Assembly (NCBI GenBank): GCA_963682175.1
Contig: OY821771.1
Span: 36,972,201 to 37,036,200, forward strand
Reading direction: 5' to 3'
Origin: Triglochin maritima
Taxonomy: Eukaryota > Streptophyta > Magnoliopsida > Alismatales > Juncaginaceae
Length of the DNA stretch: 64,000 nt
Positions within the stretch are counted from its first letter, which is position 1; every line of letters starts with the position of its first letter. The notes under the pieces are model-generated. The model was not told where the DNA came from, did not search any database, and saw only the letters and a list, made by a program, of their open reading frames with translations. Below, one piece after another: positions 62,661 to 64,000 of this stretch. The translations under genes were made by a program, and so were the position numbers.

Positions 62661-64000
62661 AGTCTTACCTGGTATGTTCTCGAGCAGAAAATTCATTTGA
62701 AGCTGCGTTTTACTGAGCGCGGATTCCACAGTCTTCAGTTTATCTTGAGTCATTATGAGCTCATTGCTGATCCACTTCAATTCCGCAGCTGCTTCGTCGT
62801 TCCGCTCCACGTCCGCTCGGACACTGCATTCTGCTCTGCTTGGCATCCCACGAGCACCGTATATATCTGCAGGCGTGACGTAGCTAGAATATATACGAAC
62901 ATGTCCATGTCGATCGCCCAAGACGGTGCCAACCGGATCATCAAAAGCGACGGAGATGACAGAACCCTAAGAGCTCAACTCCGCCGATCCTTTCATAGTC
63001 TCAAATTGTTGCTGAAGTAAAACATTTCAATAGTTAAACTTCAATAGAAACGTGAAACATAGTAATAATTATAAATCAATATACATGTAATTAACTTACA
63101 ATGAGTCCGGATGGTTCCTCTTGTGGAGTTTAATCCACATGTCTGTCCGTGTGGGCTCCGGAGCACTCGAGTTTTCTGCAATTTTCAATAAAAAAGATGT
63201 ATGAAATGTATAAAATGATTGTATGAAATGTTACCAAAATTTGTTGCCATGCCACGTCCTTGTCTTTCTTGGGCATCAGTCTCCAATTTGCATAACGCTG
63301 GGGAAGTATTTGTGACCTCCTCGCAAGTGACCCAATAAAGTTCTAAAAACTCTCAGCCATGGGGGGTCCTCTGGGCATGCCCTCTAGTGTGAAATCGATC
63401 GTAGATTGGTCCTTCTTCGACCATTCCTCCAAACACTGAGTGGGGCCACGTCCCCTACTCCTACTCGTACTGGCTTCACCTGCAGAGGGTGAAAGCTCAA
63501 TCTCGTCTACGAGAGCCTCTTCATCAGACTCCTGGGAATCTGTATGTCGACGACGTACAGATGTGTCATCCTTGTCCTCCAGACGAGTGTTGCATTGTCG
63601 AGACATATCTGAATTAAAGAACATCACAATTTAGTATACCGTCATTATTGCTTCTATGTAGTTTAAAAGTAAAAGAACATTAGTTTTCATACTCGCTAAA
63701 AATGAACTACTCGAACACAAGTGGCTCTAGATCATGTCTCACAAACTCCACCAAACCAATATCGTCAATGTGAACTCTATCTTGCACAAGATTTCCTCGA
63801 CCGTACTCTGAATCTTCAGCTTTATCGTCCTCCATGTTATATAAATCTTTCGGAAACACTCGCACAACCACTAACCATTGGTCATCGCTTTCTCTATCTT
63901 TTGGCTCAGCAACATACAAAACTTGCTCTACTTGAGATGCAAGTATGAGGTTCTGGTTTCAGAAATCGATTCGCATTCACCAATGTGAACTTGTATTCAT
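62571..64000 (-). mobile_element. CACTA transposon, copy 2 (partial, runs off the right edge)
   Basis: From about 62670 to the edge it is collinear with copy 1 (40950-41737 plus 43230-43990) at high identity, but without the solo LTR. The TNPA-like gene starts at the ATG at 63606 (MSRQCNTRLEDKDDTSVRRR), passes through RGPTQCLEEWSKKDQSTIDF uninterrupted, and ends near 62571 with a C-terminus different from copy 1. The DUF4216 end of the TNP2-like gene is at 63707-63919 (VRVFPKDLYNMEDDKAED). The left terminal repeat is missing, so this copy is truncated there. Confidence 0.82.

Overview
This window is plant nuclear DNA, probably from a dicot: split genes with GT..AG introns and AT-rich intergenic DNA, a plastid-type glycolytic GAPDH gene with 14 coding exons, two plant defensin genes, and dense plant transposons (MULE, CACTA, hAT, Harbinger-related, Copia and Gypsy). 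Only a central island of about 32.7-40.1 kb plus a second copy of its defensin gene at 52.8-53.1 kb looks like ordinary host sequence. The rest is nested or decayed mobile DNA. No species assignment is attempted.

Layout. 1-2961 is the end of a MULE on the minus strand: a FAR1-like/MULE transposase pseudogene plus an OTU-domain exon. 3430-3755 is a 124-bp tandem repeat. 4381-4623 and 18748-20448 are the two halves of a Harbinger-type MYB/trihelix-like pseudogene. They are split by a 14.1-kb Copia element (4624-18747, target duplication AAGGG) that has gag but no pol. Inside the Copia sit a solo Gypsy LTR (7102-8505, duplication ATTCT) and a complete, very young non-autonomous Gypsy (9471-16835, duplication ATGTT) with one intact gag-like ORF. 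A hAT MITE (19257-19853, 8-bp duplication) lies in the second half of the pseudogene. 21.55-28.14 kb appears to be one composite element: a Ulp1-like protease gene on plus, a FAR1-like gene convergent on minus, two 22-bp minisatellite arrays in opposite orientation, and imperfect GC-rich inverted ends. A solo LTR (24968-26134) is inserted in its protease ORF.

28.1-32.6 kb is mostly noncoding, with a tandem repeat, an RT zinc-finger relic, a MULE-derived MITE and a small hAT MITE. 32959-38716 is the GapCp gene and 39488-39791 the first defensin gene. 40155-about 46213 is a CACTA element on minus (TNP2 and TNPA-like genes) carrying a solo Copia LTR and ending at another solo LTR. 47.3-51.5 kb is a decayed Copia pol/gag on minus, itself interrupted at 48946-50259. 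The second defensin copy follows at 52.8 kb. A 5'-truncated Gypsy gag-protease element occupies 53.9-59.86 kb, a solo LTR 60646-61875, a possible SINE with a 32-G run lies near 62.0 kb, and a second CACTA copy runs from 62.67 kb off the right edge.

The most notable signals are: the protease/FAR1 composite with inverted minisatellites; the young Gypsy element whose only ORF is a CCHC gag remnant; a 14-bp motif near the 3' end of three otherwise different LTR families; perfect palindromes about 100 bp upstream of the TATA box in three LTR families; and an internal control (the second CACTA copy) that shows the empty target site of the solo Copia LTR.
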